This document shows positions 1 to 6,926 of a stretch of DNA of 6,926 nt, piece after piece. Source of the stretch: UBA668 sp049318165 (GTDB lineage: Bacteria > Actinomycetota > Acidimicrobiia > Acidimicrobiales > Ilumatobacteraceae); the NCBI GenBank assembly GCA_049318165.1, contig JBMOGW010000191.1, positions 1 through 6,926 on the forward strand. The letters are read 5' to 3'. Position 1 is the first letter of the stretch; every line of letters begins with the position of its first letter. The notes beneath the pieces were generated by a model, which was given only the letters and a program-made list of their open reading frames with translations, made no database searches and was not told the origin of the DNA. The position numbers and the translations under genes are program-made.

Positions 1-2516
1 GACGCGTAGTGGTCTCGGGCGCGTTCGCCCGCAATGCGATTGAAGCGCCAGGCCAACTCGTGATCACCCGAGCCGTCGAAGTGCAACGCCAGCAGCCCCA
101 CCCGGGCGTCGTCCGGTTCACCGCGCGGCATCAGGGCCATTCCGATTCGCCGGTGCAGTTCCCGCCGCCGGCGAAACGGGAGGCCGGCGTACGCGACGCG
201 ACGGACCATGTCGTGAGCGAATCGCAGCTCGCCCTGGTCGGTGATGATGAAATCGCCGAGACGCTGCCACGGCACCGGTTGAGTGAACGCGTCACCGAGC
301 GTGCGGTCGAAGAGCCGCGGGGCGAACCGGTCGCCGAGCACCGCCGCGTGGCGCAACAGGTTGCGGTCGCTCGGCGCAAGGCGGTCGATGCGCGCGGCGA
401 TCAGGTCCTCCAACGAACCAGGAATCGCATCCAACGAACCGAGCTCGCGACGCGCATGGGCGAGTTCGACCAGGAACAATGGATTGCCCTTGGCACGGGC
501 GCACAGCTCGAGCAGTTCGTCGTGCGAGATCGAGGCGTCTTCGGTGAGGTCCGCGGCGAGGTCGGCGGCCCAGGAGTCGTCGAGCGCCTCCAACGTCATC
601 ACGTCCGACGGGTAGCCGAGCCGTCCGCTGAGCCCGGTCGCACGGTCACGTGTGGTGCAGCATGCGAACCAGGACGCACCGGCGACGGACTGCAACGCGG
701 TCGCAATGACGTGGGCGGATGCCTCGTCCATCCACATCGCATCCTCGACGACGAGGAGCAGCGACTCGGCGTACGCAGCCCGCAGCACTCCCGAAGCCAC
801 CTCGCGGAGACGAGCGGCACGGAAGTCGGCACCGAGGTCGTCCACCTCGCGGGTACCCGGCACCTCCGCGTCGACCGCGATCGCGAGCAGCGGCGACCAG
901 GGGCGAGCATCGGGCATGTGGTCGTCCAGCCAACGGAGCAGCGCGTCACCTGCGTCGGCCGAGGATGCGTCGAAGGCGATGCCGATGCCGGCGCGCAGCA
1001 ACAGGCGCGCCATGAAGTAGGGCCTGTCCGCCGCGAAGGGCTCACACGTGAGGCGCACGACACGGGTGTCGGCCGCCGCGTCGAGCAATTCCTGCACCAG
1101 GCGGGACTTGCCGAGGCCGGCCTCACCGACGATCTCGATGCAGCTGCCCTCGCCGCCTCGTGCACCATCCAGCGCGCCATGCAGCCGACGCAGCTCGTCC
1201 TCGCGACCCACGAAGCGGCCCACCATCGCAGCGTTTCGCCCGCGGCCCTCGATCCGGTCGCCGACCGCATACGCATGCTGCGGATGGCGCTTGCCCTTCA
1301 CCATGAACGGCTCGAGCTCAGTGGTGACGAAGCGCGTCGCCGACTGGTCCACCGAGACCCTGTTGGCCACGAGTTGCCCGTGACTCGCCTTGGCCATGAA
1401 GCGCGCCGAGAGGTTCACGGCGTCGCCGATGACCGTGTACACCCGCCGCCACGGCGCACCGACCTCGCCGGCGAACACATGGCCCGTGTTGACCCCGACG
1501 CGCACCGGCAGGCCGAAATCGGCGTCGAGCAATGCTCGGCCGACGGCCAGCATGCGACCCTCACCGTCCTCGACCGCGTCCGGAACGCCGGCGGTGAGGA
1601 TCAGTTTGACACCGCCGCCCGCGACGTCGGTGGCGAGCAGGGTGACCCCATGTCGGTCGGCGGCCTCGGCCGCACCGACGACGATGCGGTGCAGTCGCTC
1701 GGCGACGGCGGCCGGCCCGCTGCTGCGCACTTCGTCGTCGATGCCACCGACGTGGACGAAGCTGACGGTCGTCCGGCGGTGCTCTGCCTCGTGCTCCCCC
1801 GCCTCGACGCGTCGTCGAATCGCGGCGGGAACCAGCCGGTCGAGGTCGAGATCCGCATCCGCACCCGCCGAGGTCGTCGGCTCCGGCTCACCTCCGACGG
1901 AGGTCGGCCCGGGCTCGACGGTGCGCAGGAGGATCCCGTCGCCCTTGGCCGCGCCACGCCACCGCGGCGGCAGCAACGCGGCCGTCGCGCGGCTGACCAG
2001 GATCTCACCGGCCTCTGCGGTGGCCTCCATGTCCGTCACGGTCGTCGCGTGCTCGCCGAGCACGAACAACTCACGCTGCTGATCACCCGCCAGTACGAAG
2101 AGGAACGGACCGCTGTGCGCCCCCATCGAGATGCGGAGCACCACCCGTCCGCGACCGGTCACCACCGGACCGCGAGCCTTGAGCGCGGCGCGCATCCCAT
2201 GGGCTGCGCGGCACGCTCGTGCGGCGTGGTCGTCGCCTTCGAAGAAGAGGAAGAGCGCGTCACCACCGAACTTGACGAGATCGCCCCCTTCGTCACGTGC
2301 CACGCTGAGTAGCCCCTCGAAGGTCGCGTTGAGGAGGACCGTCAGCTCCTCCGCTCCCGCCTTACCGAGCTCGGCAAGCTGCTCGGAGAGCTTGGTGAAG
2401 CCGGAGATGTCGGCGAACACGAATGTGCCGTCCTGCTCCCAATATGTGGGGAACTGTGTCAGTTTTTCCGCTCTGAGTAGCACTCGTGGCACCAGCGGTG
2501 CGAGAAACAATGACAC
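1..2516 (-). CDS. Tandem class III adenylate cyclase fused to AAA/STAND ATPase (3' end outside window)
   Basis: Predicted cytoplasmic signalling protein that would make cAMP from ATP and carries an ATP-driven regulatory module. 838 residues are visible; the C-terminus lies beyond base 1. Cyclase domain 1 spans about residues 30-175, with metal Asp36 in FADISGF and Lys82/Asp86 in VKFGGDA. Lysine at that position is typical of adenylate rather than guanylate cyclases. Cyclase domain 2 spans about 245-395, with GDAVNLSAR carrying Asp365, Asn368 and Arg372. An ATPase follows from about 435, with Walker A GEAGLGKS (464-471) and Walker B-like LLLVVED (586-592). The rest to 838 is helical and resembles the LuxR/AfsR-type or CyaB-like ATPase region, where TPR-like repeats usually follow. 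Start: TAA at 2528-2526 closes the frame upstream, so GTG at 2516 is the first candidate; TTG at 2510 is an alternative. The domain order matches mycobacterial cyclase-ATPase regulators and mammalian soluble adenylyl cyclase. Domain calls are by motif, without a database search. Confidence 0.93.
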   Translation of the reverse strand, partial: MSLFLAPLVPRVLLRAEKLTQFPTYWEQDGTFVFADISGFTKLSEQLAELGKAGAEELTVLLNATFEGLLSVARDEGGDLVKFGGDALFLFFEGDDHAARACRAAHGMRAALKARGPVVTGRGRVVLRISMGAHSGPFLFVLAGDQQRELFVLGEHATTVTDMEATAEAGEILVSRATAALLPPRWRGAAKGDGILLRTVEPGPTSVGGEPEPTTSAGADADLDLDRLVPAAIRRRVEAGEHEAEHRRTTVSFVHVGGIDDEVRSSGPAAVAERLHRIVVGAAEAADRHGVTLLATDVAGGGVKLILTAGVPDAVEDGEGRMLAVGRALLDADFGLPVRVGVNTGHVFAGEVGAPWRRVYTVIGDAVNLSARFMAKASHGQLVANRVSVDQSATRFVTTELEPFMVKGKRHPQHAYAVGDRIEGRGRNAAMVGRFVGREDELRRLHGALDGARGGEGSCIEIVGEAGLGKSRLVQELLDAAADTRVVRLTCEPFAADRPYFMARLLLRAGIGIAFDASSADAGDALLRWLDDHMPDARPWSPLLAIAVDAEVPGTREVDDLGADFRAARLREVASGVLRAAYAESLLLVVEDAMWMDEASAHVIATALQSVAGASWFACCTTRDRATGLSGRLGYPSDVMTLEALDDSWAADLAADLTEDASISHDELLELCARAKGNPLFLVELAHARRELGSLDAIPGSLEDLIAARIDRLAPSDRNLLRHAAVLGDRFAPRLFDRTLGDAFTQPVPWQRLGDFIITDQGELRFAHDMVRRVAYAGLPFRRRRELHRRIGMALMPRGEPDDARVGLLALHFDGSGDHELAWRFNRIAGERARDHYA

Positions 2517-2524
2517 GATCGGGA

Positions 2525-2530
2525 ATTATG
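2525..2530 (-). promoter_or_regulatory. -10 box of the cyclase gene, probable leaderless start
   Basis: Read on the minus strand, CATAAT matches the TATAAT consensus at five of six bases and sits 8 bases before the GTG start at 2516. That spacing puts the transcription start at or next to the start codon. The only purine run upstream is GGGG at 2534-2531, 14 bases from GTG and too far for a ribosome binding site. No convincing -35 box is seen at 17-19 bp spacing. The box overlaps the in-frame TAA that bounds the gene. Leaderless mRNAs are common in Actinomycetota, so this is plausible but inferred. Confidence 0.5.
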
Positions 2531-2551
2531 CCCCAACTGTCGGCTCGGCGA

Positions 2552-2580
2552 TTGACGAGGTGCACCGAGCCGGTGATGCT
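2552..2580 (+). promoter_or_regulatory. Candidate promoter of the secreted protease-like gene
   Basis: TTGACG at 2552-2557 matches the -35 consensus at five of six bases. It is followed after 17 bp by GATGCT at 2575-2580, which keeps only the conserved A and final T plus one more match to TATAAT. A second TTGACG at 2590-2595 is followed after 18 bp by GACGCT (2614-2619). Either or both could be the promoter. The -10 boxes are poor, so this is a tentative call resting on the -35 matches and on position in a divergent gap. Confidence 0.3.
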
Positions 2581-2629
2581 GACACCGAGTTGACGGCGTC
2601 CAGAAGCAAACGGGACGCTCTGCGCCGTC

Positions 2630-2636
2630 GGAAAGG
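2630..2636 (+). promoter_or_regulatory. Ribosome binding site for the plus-strand gene
   Basis: GGAAAGG ends 10 bases before the ATG at 2647, separated from it by a C-rich spacer. It supports ATG 2647 as the start, as does the signal peptide that begins exactly there. Confidence 0.65.
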
Positions 2637-2646
2637 CATTCCCCCC

Positions 2647-5600
2647 ATGCGTCGTTCGTGGAAGATTCTGCTCGTCGGTTCCCTGCTGGTGACCACCTCC
2701 GTCGTGGAGCTGACCACGCCCGTCGGCGTTGCCGACGCAGCCACCGTCGCGCCGAGCCTCGGTGCGATCAAGGCGAACTGCACCACCGTCACACCGGCCT
2801 ACCCGTTCGGGTACAAGGTCGATTACGACGATGACGGGTTCGAGGACGACGCCCGTCCGGGCACGTACCTCCTCCCCGGCTCGGGCGGCGGCACGGTGAG
2901 CATCGCCCCGAACGACAACCACACGTTCAACTGGACGTCCACCTACCCGGTGGACGCCGTGATCGTCGGCAGTGACTACTCCTCCAACATCTACCGCTAC
3001 GACAACTCGGTGGGCGACAACGGCCTCTCGGCGCCGCTGCGCGCGAACAAGCTGCCCGACATCGAGCGCGTCTGGTTCTGCCACGACGGACTGACCGGCG
3101 CAACCGCCGACACCGGCGGCGTGACCGACGTGGACGCCGCCCGAGGCGTGTCGTTGTCCGACATCCCCGTGAGCGTGCTCGACATCAAGGATCCGAACGT
3201 CCTGCAGCAGGTGCTCGACGAAGTGGCCAACGCCGGCCCGTTCCGCGCCGGCGGCCCCTTCCGCGCCGGCGGCCCGTTCCGAGCCGGTGACGCCTTCCGC
3301 AACATCGGCCCGTTCCGAGCCGGCGGCGCCTTCCGCGCCGGCGACCTGTTCCGTGCGATCGGCGCCTTCCGCGCCGGCGGCGCCTTCCGGGCCGGCGGCC
3401 CGTTCCGAGCCGGCAGCGTGCTGCAGACTCCGCTCTCGCAGTTGGTGATCAGCGTCACCGACGCCAACGGCCAGGCCGTCACCTGGGACCGCGTGCTGAA
3501 GGGCACCACCTACGAGGGCTGGCCGCTGCAGAGCGTCACGTTCGCCGACGTCGCGTACCTCGTCGCCACGGCGACGTTCCCCACCGGCACCGGGCTGGAC
3601 CTCATCGAGAACGCGTCGCTGTTCGACCTCGACGCGACCGGCGTGATGCTCGGCGACATCAGCGTCCTCGCGCTGATCCTGATCGACACGCCGTTGTCGC
3701 TCCTGTCGGACGCCAACAGCACGCCGATCGACTGGTGCGCCCTCTCGGCGCCGTACACCGGCGGCGAGTGCGTGATCTCCCAGAACGGCGTCATCCCTTC
3801 CGACGCCTCGTTGCTCGAACTGGCGCTCTACGGCGTGCCCTCGTCGATCGTGCCGCTGGACACCATCAGCCTGCCGGCGCTGCGCACGTCGCTGCTCGCG
3901 CAGGATCCCAACTCGCCGCTGGCCCGCCTGCTCGCGGGCGACCGCGACGGTGATGGTGTCGCCGAGTCGGCGCCGGCGTGTGCCACGTCCGCCAACCTCG
4001 GCCAGTGCCTCGGCGAGATCCTCACCCCGGCGGACTTCCCGTGGGAGGACCTGCCCATCGCTGCACTGAACCTGCAGCAGTACGCCCTCGGCGAGCGCGT
4101 CCCCGTGCACATCGGGTTCAGCGTCGCCACCACCACGGCCACGGCGTCGATCACGGTCCCTGCCGGCTTCGTCTACGACGCCAAGGCCGGCGCCCAGCTG
4201 TGCCAGGCCACGTGCGCCACCGTCTTCCCGACCGTCACCGGCACGGCACCGCAGGTGGTGACCTTCGGCAGCAGCCTGCTGGCCAACCCCGGCAACGTCG
4301 ACATCACGATCCAGATCGCGCCCACCGGGCTGCTGACCGGTCCACCCGGCCAGCCGACGCGCCCCGCCGGCACGATCGCCGTGCGCATCGCGCAGGGCAC
4401 CTTCGCTCAGAACCTCAGCGTGCCGAGCCCGGCGGTGGTGGATCCGTGGCCGACGAAGACCGTGCCGGCCGCCACGCCGGACACGTTCTACTTCGACTCG
4501 CTCGCCGTCGGCGGCAAGAACAACTACGACATCACCCTGCCGCCGTCCGACAGCAACTCGTGGGTGGCCGTGCGCCTCACCGCGCTGACACCGGAACTCG
4601 ACGGCGACCTGGTGCTGTTCTCCGCCAGCCCGAACCCTGCGCTGTCGTCGGCAGGTGCGTTCCGCGCCGGTCCGGTGAGCGGTGCCAGCGATCAGCCGGT
4701 CCCCGATGCGGGCACCGGTGGTGGCGACTCGCTGCCGCCCGAGACGTTGCAGGACGTTCCGACGGCGCCGACCGACACGAACTTCCCGCTGCTGCGCGGC
4801 GTCGCCGCCAACCGCGGCCCGAACGACGAGCTGGAGACGATCACCGATTCCTCCAGCACCTCGGCCACCCGCTACCGGGTGCAGGTCAGCTCGTACGGCA
4901 CGACCTCCGGTGACTACGCCTTCCGCGTCGTCGCCAACCCGTCCACCACGGCGGCCTGCCCGGCGCACACCTTCGCCGGGTCGGTCGGCACCCCGCTGCG
5001 CGGCTCGGTCACCACGCCCGCCGGCCTGATCGTGTTCAACACCGCCGCCACCTCGGCCACGCTGCTCGGTGCTCCCACCGATCAGGGCACGGGCTCGCTG
5101 TACAGCCTGGCCGCGGCGACCTCGTCGTGGCTGCTGCCGGTGACCCCGGCCGCCGGCGACGACTGGACGACCGCACAGACCGGTGGCTTCGACTGCGCAC
5201 CGGTGCTCGCCAACGCCGTCGTCGAGAAGGTCGCACAACAGGTGCGCAGCCTCCGCTCCACCACCATGCCCGGACTCAACACGCTGGTGATCGTGGGCGG
5301 CGACGACCGTGTGCCGTTCGCCCGCCTGCCCGACACCACGGCCGTCGCCAACGAGGCCGACAACGCCGACTCGATCGGTACCGACAACCCCATCTCCGGT
5401 TCGATGCGCAGCCGCTACTTCCTGTCCGACGACCCCTACGGCACGCTCACCCCGCTGCCGTGGTTGGACCGCACGTTCAACGTGCCGGACCTGGCGATCG
5501 GTCGCCTCGTCGAGTCGGATCAGGACATCAGCACGCAGATCAGTCAGTTCATCGCCAGCCAGGGCCGCCTCACGGCCAGCACGGCGTTGGTCACCGGCTA

Positions 5601-6926
5601 CGACTTCCTCGCCGACGGCGCGGAAGACATCGCGTCGACGCTGGTCACGTCCGGCCGCACGACCGACACGTCGCTGATCGATCAGCCGGGTGAGCCTGCA
5701 GCGACCGCATGGTCGGCCGCCGACGTGCGTCGGGTGCTGGGCTTCGACCCGGACATCGCCTCGATCAACTCGCACTTCTCCCAGTACCAGCTGCTGTCGT
5801 CCAAGGGCGATGCGTCGAAGACGTCGGACCTGTTCGACACCTCACAGCTGCCGCTGAACATCCTGCAGAAGAGCATCCTCTTCAGCGCCGGTTGCCACTC
5901 CGGCCTCGCCGTGCCCGACGCCTACGCCGGCCCGGCGTACGCCAACCTGCCCGGCTCGACCGGGGGCATCCCCAGCGACTGGGCGCAGACGTTCGCGCAG
6001 CGGTCCGCCGCCGTGTGGCTCGGCAGCACCGGCTACGCCTACGGCGCCGTCGGCGACGTCGGCCTGACCGAGCGTCTGCTCGGCATCTTCACCCGCAACA
6101 TGGTGTCGCCGAACGTCGGGAACCTCGGTGCCGCACTGCAGCAGGCGAAGCAGGAATACTTCCTCGGCCAGGGCGTGTACGGCTCGTACGACGAGAAGGC
6201 GCTGCAGGAGCTCGTGTTCTACGGCATCCCGCAGTTCAGCCTCACCGGCAACCCCAGCACCACGGCAGCCGGCGTCACCACGCCCACGCCGGGCACCGGC
6301 GGCATGCCGGCCGCTGCCAGCCTGCCCGGCGTCACGTTCGACGTCACCCGCCGCCCCGGCCAGAACGGTGTGTTCGAGGTGGACGGCGAGACGCTCGTGC
6401 TCAACGGCTACCCGATCACCCCGAAGACGAGCCTCGACGTCACGTCGTCGGTGCCCGGCTACTCGGCACGCGGCGCCGCCATCGAAGTGATGGAGACCGA
6501 GCTCGTGGACGGCGTGACGCCGCAGATCGCCCGAGCCACGGTCGACCGCGGTTCCACCGAGCTCCCGTCGCAGCCGGACACCCTGGTGTTCCCGACGTCG
6601 TTCCAGTCGATCACCGGCACCGGCTCGCAGCAGCGCCTCGTGGTGCTGCCCGGCCAGTTCAACGACTTCGATCCGACTCCCGGCGCCAACGCCGGTACGG
6701 AGCTGTTGCTCAAGAAGGCGTCGTTCACCGTGTACTACGCCACGCCCGACACCGCCGGTGACGTCACCCGCCCCTACATCCAGGAGAGCACGGCGTCGCC
6801 GACCGTCGCCGGTAACACCGGCGCCGTCCTGTTCCGGGTGAAGGCATCCGACCCGTCGGGTGTCAACGACACCATCCCGGCCACCGGCATCAAGCGGGTG
6901 CTGGTGCAGTACGACGAGACCCCGGC
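2647..6926 (+). CDS. Secreted multidomain protein with peptidase C25 (gingipain-like) domain (3' end outside window)
   Basis: Probable exported, possibly surface-bound cysteine peptidase or caspase-like protein; 1426 residues are visible. Residues 1-31 form a Sec signal peptide: RR near the start, hydrophobic core about 7-20, likely cleavage after ADA at 31. Residues 43-150 form a beta domain bounded by Cys45 and Cys145, with an Asp-rich EF-hand-like loop at 59-68. This resembles a domain seen in actinobacterial surface proteins. Residues 199-258 are ten FRAGGP-type hexads. A leucine-rich linker with PL/DI-like motifs follows (about 320-430), then a second Ca-loop-like DRDGDG at 432-437. About 612-763 looks like a split pre-peptidase C-terminal-type domain. 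About 850-1205 is the C25-like core: LVIVGGDDRVPF (880-891), PDLAIGRL (947-954), His1043 in NSHF, Cys1083 in SAGCHSG, VWLGSTGYAYG (1123-1133) and YGIPQFSLTGNP near its end. Beta-rich C-terminal modules follow, with an Ig-like one from about 1372. His is followed by Phe, not the Gly usual in clan CD, so activity and specificity are unproven. No membrane anchor or sorting signal is visible before the cut. Confidence 0.92.
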   Translation, partial: MRRSWKILLVGSLLVTTSVVELTTPVGVADAATVAPSLGAIKANCTTVTPAYPFGYKVDYDDDGFEDDARPGTYLLPGSGGGTVSIAPNDNHTFNWTSTYPVDAVIVGSDYSSNIYRYDNSVGDNGLSAPLRANKLPDIERVWFCHDGLTGATADTGGVTDVDAARGVSLSDIPVSVLDIKDPNVLQQVLDEVANAGPFRAGGPFRAGGPFRAGDAFRNIGPFRAGGAFRAGDLFRAIGAFRAGGAFRAGGPFRAGSVLQTPLSQLVISVTDANGQAVTWDRVLKGTTYEGWPLQSVTFADVAYLVATATFPTGTGLDLIENASLFDLDATGVMLGDISVLALILIDTPLSLLSDANSTPIDWCALSAPYTGGECVISQNGVIPSDASLLELALYGVPSSIVPLDTISLPALRTSLLAQDPNSPLARLLAGDRDGDGVAESAPACATSANLGQCLGEILTPADFPWEDLPIAALNLQQYALGERVPVHIGFSVATTTATASITVPAGFVYDAKAGAQLCQATCATVFPTVTGTAPQVVTFGSSLLANPGNVDITIQIAPTGLLTGPPGQPTRPAGTIAVRIAQGTFAQNLSVPSPAVVDPWPTKTVPAATPDTFYFDSLAVGGKNNYDITLPPSDSNSWVAVRLTALTPELDGDLVLFSASPNPALSSAGAFRAGPVSGASDQPVPDAGTGGGDSLPPETLQDVPTAPTDTNFPLLRGVAANRGPNDELETITDSSSTSATRYRVQVSSYGTTSGDYAFRVVANPSTTAACPAHTFAGSVGTPLRGSVTTPAGLIVFNTAATSATLLGAPTDQGTGSLYSLAAATSSWLLPVTPAAGDDWTTAQTGGFDCAPVLANAVVEKVAQQVRSLRSTTMPGLNTLVIVGGDDRVPFARLPDTTAVANEADNADSIGTDNPISGSMRSRYFLSDDPYGTLTPLPWLDRTFNVPDLAIGRLVESDQDISTQISQFIASQGRLTASTALVTGYDFLADGAEDIASTLVTSGRTTDTSLIDQPGEPAATAWSAADVRRVLGFDPDIASINSHFSQYQLLSSKGDASKTSDLFDTSQLPLNILQKSILFSAGCHSGLAVPDAYAGPAYANLPGSTGGIPSDWAQTFAQRSAAVWLGSTGYAYGAVGDVGLTERLLGIFTRNMVSPNVGNLGAALQQAKQEYFLGQGVYGSYDEKALQELVFYGIPQFSLTGNPSTTAAGVTTPTPGTGGMPAAASLPGVTFDVTRRPGQNGVFEVDGETLVLNGYPITPKTSLDVTSSVPGYSARGAAIEVMETELVDGVTPQIARATVDRGSTELPSQPDTLVFPTSFQSITGTGSQQRLVVLPGQFNDFDPTPGANAGTELLLKKASFTVYYATPDTAGDVTRPYIQESTASPTVAGNTGAVLFRVKASDPSGVNDTIPATGIKRVLVQYDETP
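3241..3420 (+). repeat. Ten tandem 18-bp units encoding FRAGGP-type hexapeptides
   Basis: Exactly 180 bp, in frame inside the secreted protein (residues 199-258). The units read FRAGGP, FRAGGP, FRAGDA, FRNIGP, FRAGGA, FRAGDL, FRAIGA, FRAGGA, FRAGGP, FRAGSV. Phe and Arg are invariant in all ten units. Phe is always TTC, while Arg uses all four CGN codons, so the array is old enough to have diverged at silent sites while the peptide was kept. Each unit adds one positive charge, partly balanced by Asp in two units. Period six with one large hydrophobic residue per unit could suit a beta-solenoid or an extended linker. I do not recognise it as a named family. Confidence 0.95.
4660..4677 (+). repeat. 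Isolated extra FRAG hexad
   Basis: Residues 672-677 read FRAGPV, preceded by AGA, which matches the GAFRAG junctions inside the main array. It lies between the two halves of the pre-peptidase-like domain, in a Gly/Pro/Ser-rich loop. The match is short, but the codons TTC CGC GCC GG are identical to array units, so common origin or shared function is plausible. Confidence 0.55.

Noticed and set aside
9..2312. A 767-codon open frame on the plus strand
   Set aside because: It lies fully antisense to the cyclase-ATPase gene, whose motifs (FADISGF, VKFGGDA, GDAVNLSAR, Walker A and B) are unmistakable. Its own translation is Arg/His/Gln/Val-rich with no domain, which is typical of a mirror frame in high-GC DNA.
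2647..2670. Twin-arginine (Tat) signal
   Set aside because: The two Arg are followed by Ser-Trp-Lys instead of the RRxFLK-type motif, so a Sec signal peptide is the better reading.
3241..3420. CRISPR array or recent microsatellite expansion
   Set aside because: There are no unique spacers between units, the period is 18 bp in frame, and differences between units cluster at synonymous positions, so it is a coding protein repeat.
2997..3509. Minus-strand frame with RNGPPARKAP-like repeats, resembling a Pro/Arg-rich protein
   Set aside because: The repeats are the antisense reading of the FRAGGP units. The plus-strand frame is open for more than 4 kb and has a signal peptide and a ribosome binding site.
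3661..3711. Possible transmembrane helix (residues about 338-353, hydrophobic ISVLALILIDTPLSLL)
   Set aside because: The stretch is short, interrupted by Asp347 and Pro349, and fits a leucine-rich PL/DI-type repeat linker found between extracellular domains better than a membrane span.
2362..5775. A 1137-codon open frame on the minus strand
   Set aside because: It is antisense to the secreted C25-like protein and crosses the divergent promoter region into the start of the cyclase gene. Its translation is a low-complexity Arg/Gly/Val/Asp mixture without recognisable motifs; its apparent repeats are the reverse complement of the FRAGGP array.

Overview
The window is high-GC DNA with strong G/C preference at third codon positions. 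The gene content (a tandem class III cyclase fused to a large ATPase, and a secreted caspase-like protein with actinobacterial-style adhesin modules) suggests an Actinomycetota chromosome. I would guess Acidimicrobiia, from general resemblance only. No rRNA, tRNA, CRISPR array, insertion sequence or phage gene was seen.

Layout: two very long genes point away from each other and both run off the window. On the minus strand, 1-2516 encodes the first 838 residues of a signalling protein. It has two nucleotide cyclase domains followed by an AAA/STAND-type ATPase. On the plus strand, 2647-6926 encodes the first 1426 residues of a secreted multidomain protein. Its order is signal peptide, Cys-bounded N-terminal beta domain, a ten-unit hexapeptide FRAGGP-type repeat, a leucine-rich linker, a split pre-peptidase-like beta domain, a peptidase C25 (gingipain-like, caspase-fold) domain with a His/Cys dyad, and beta-rich C-terminal modules that continue past the window.

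The 130-bp gap between them (2517-2646) holds both promoters. The minus-strand gene has a CATAAT box 8 bases before a GTG start and no usable Shine-Dalgarno, so its mRNA is probably leaderless. The plus-strand gene has a GGAAAGG ribosome binding site and two weak TTGACG -35 candidates.

The two genes share a control region but no demonstrated pathway. A link between the cyclase/ATPase and expression of the secreted protein is a hypothesis. The most unusual sequence is the FRAGGP array, which has exact 18-bp spacing, strict protein-level conservation and free wobble positions, plus one isolated copy 414 residues further on. The second point of interest is that the two cyclase domains appear to carry complementary halves of one active site. 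Two very long open frames lie antisense to these genes; I judge both to be shadows of high-GC codon use.
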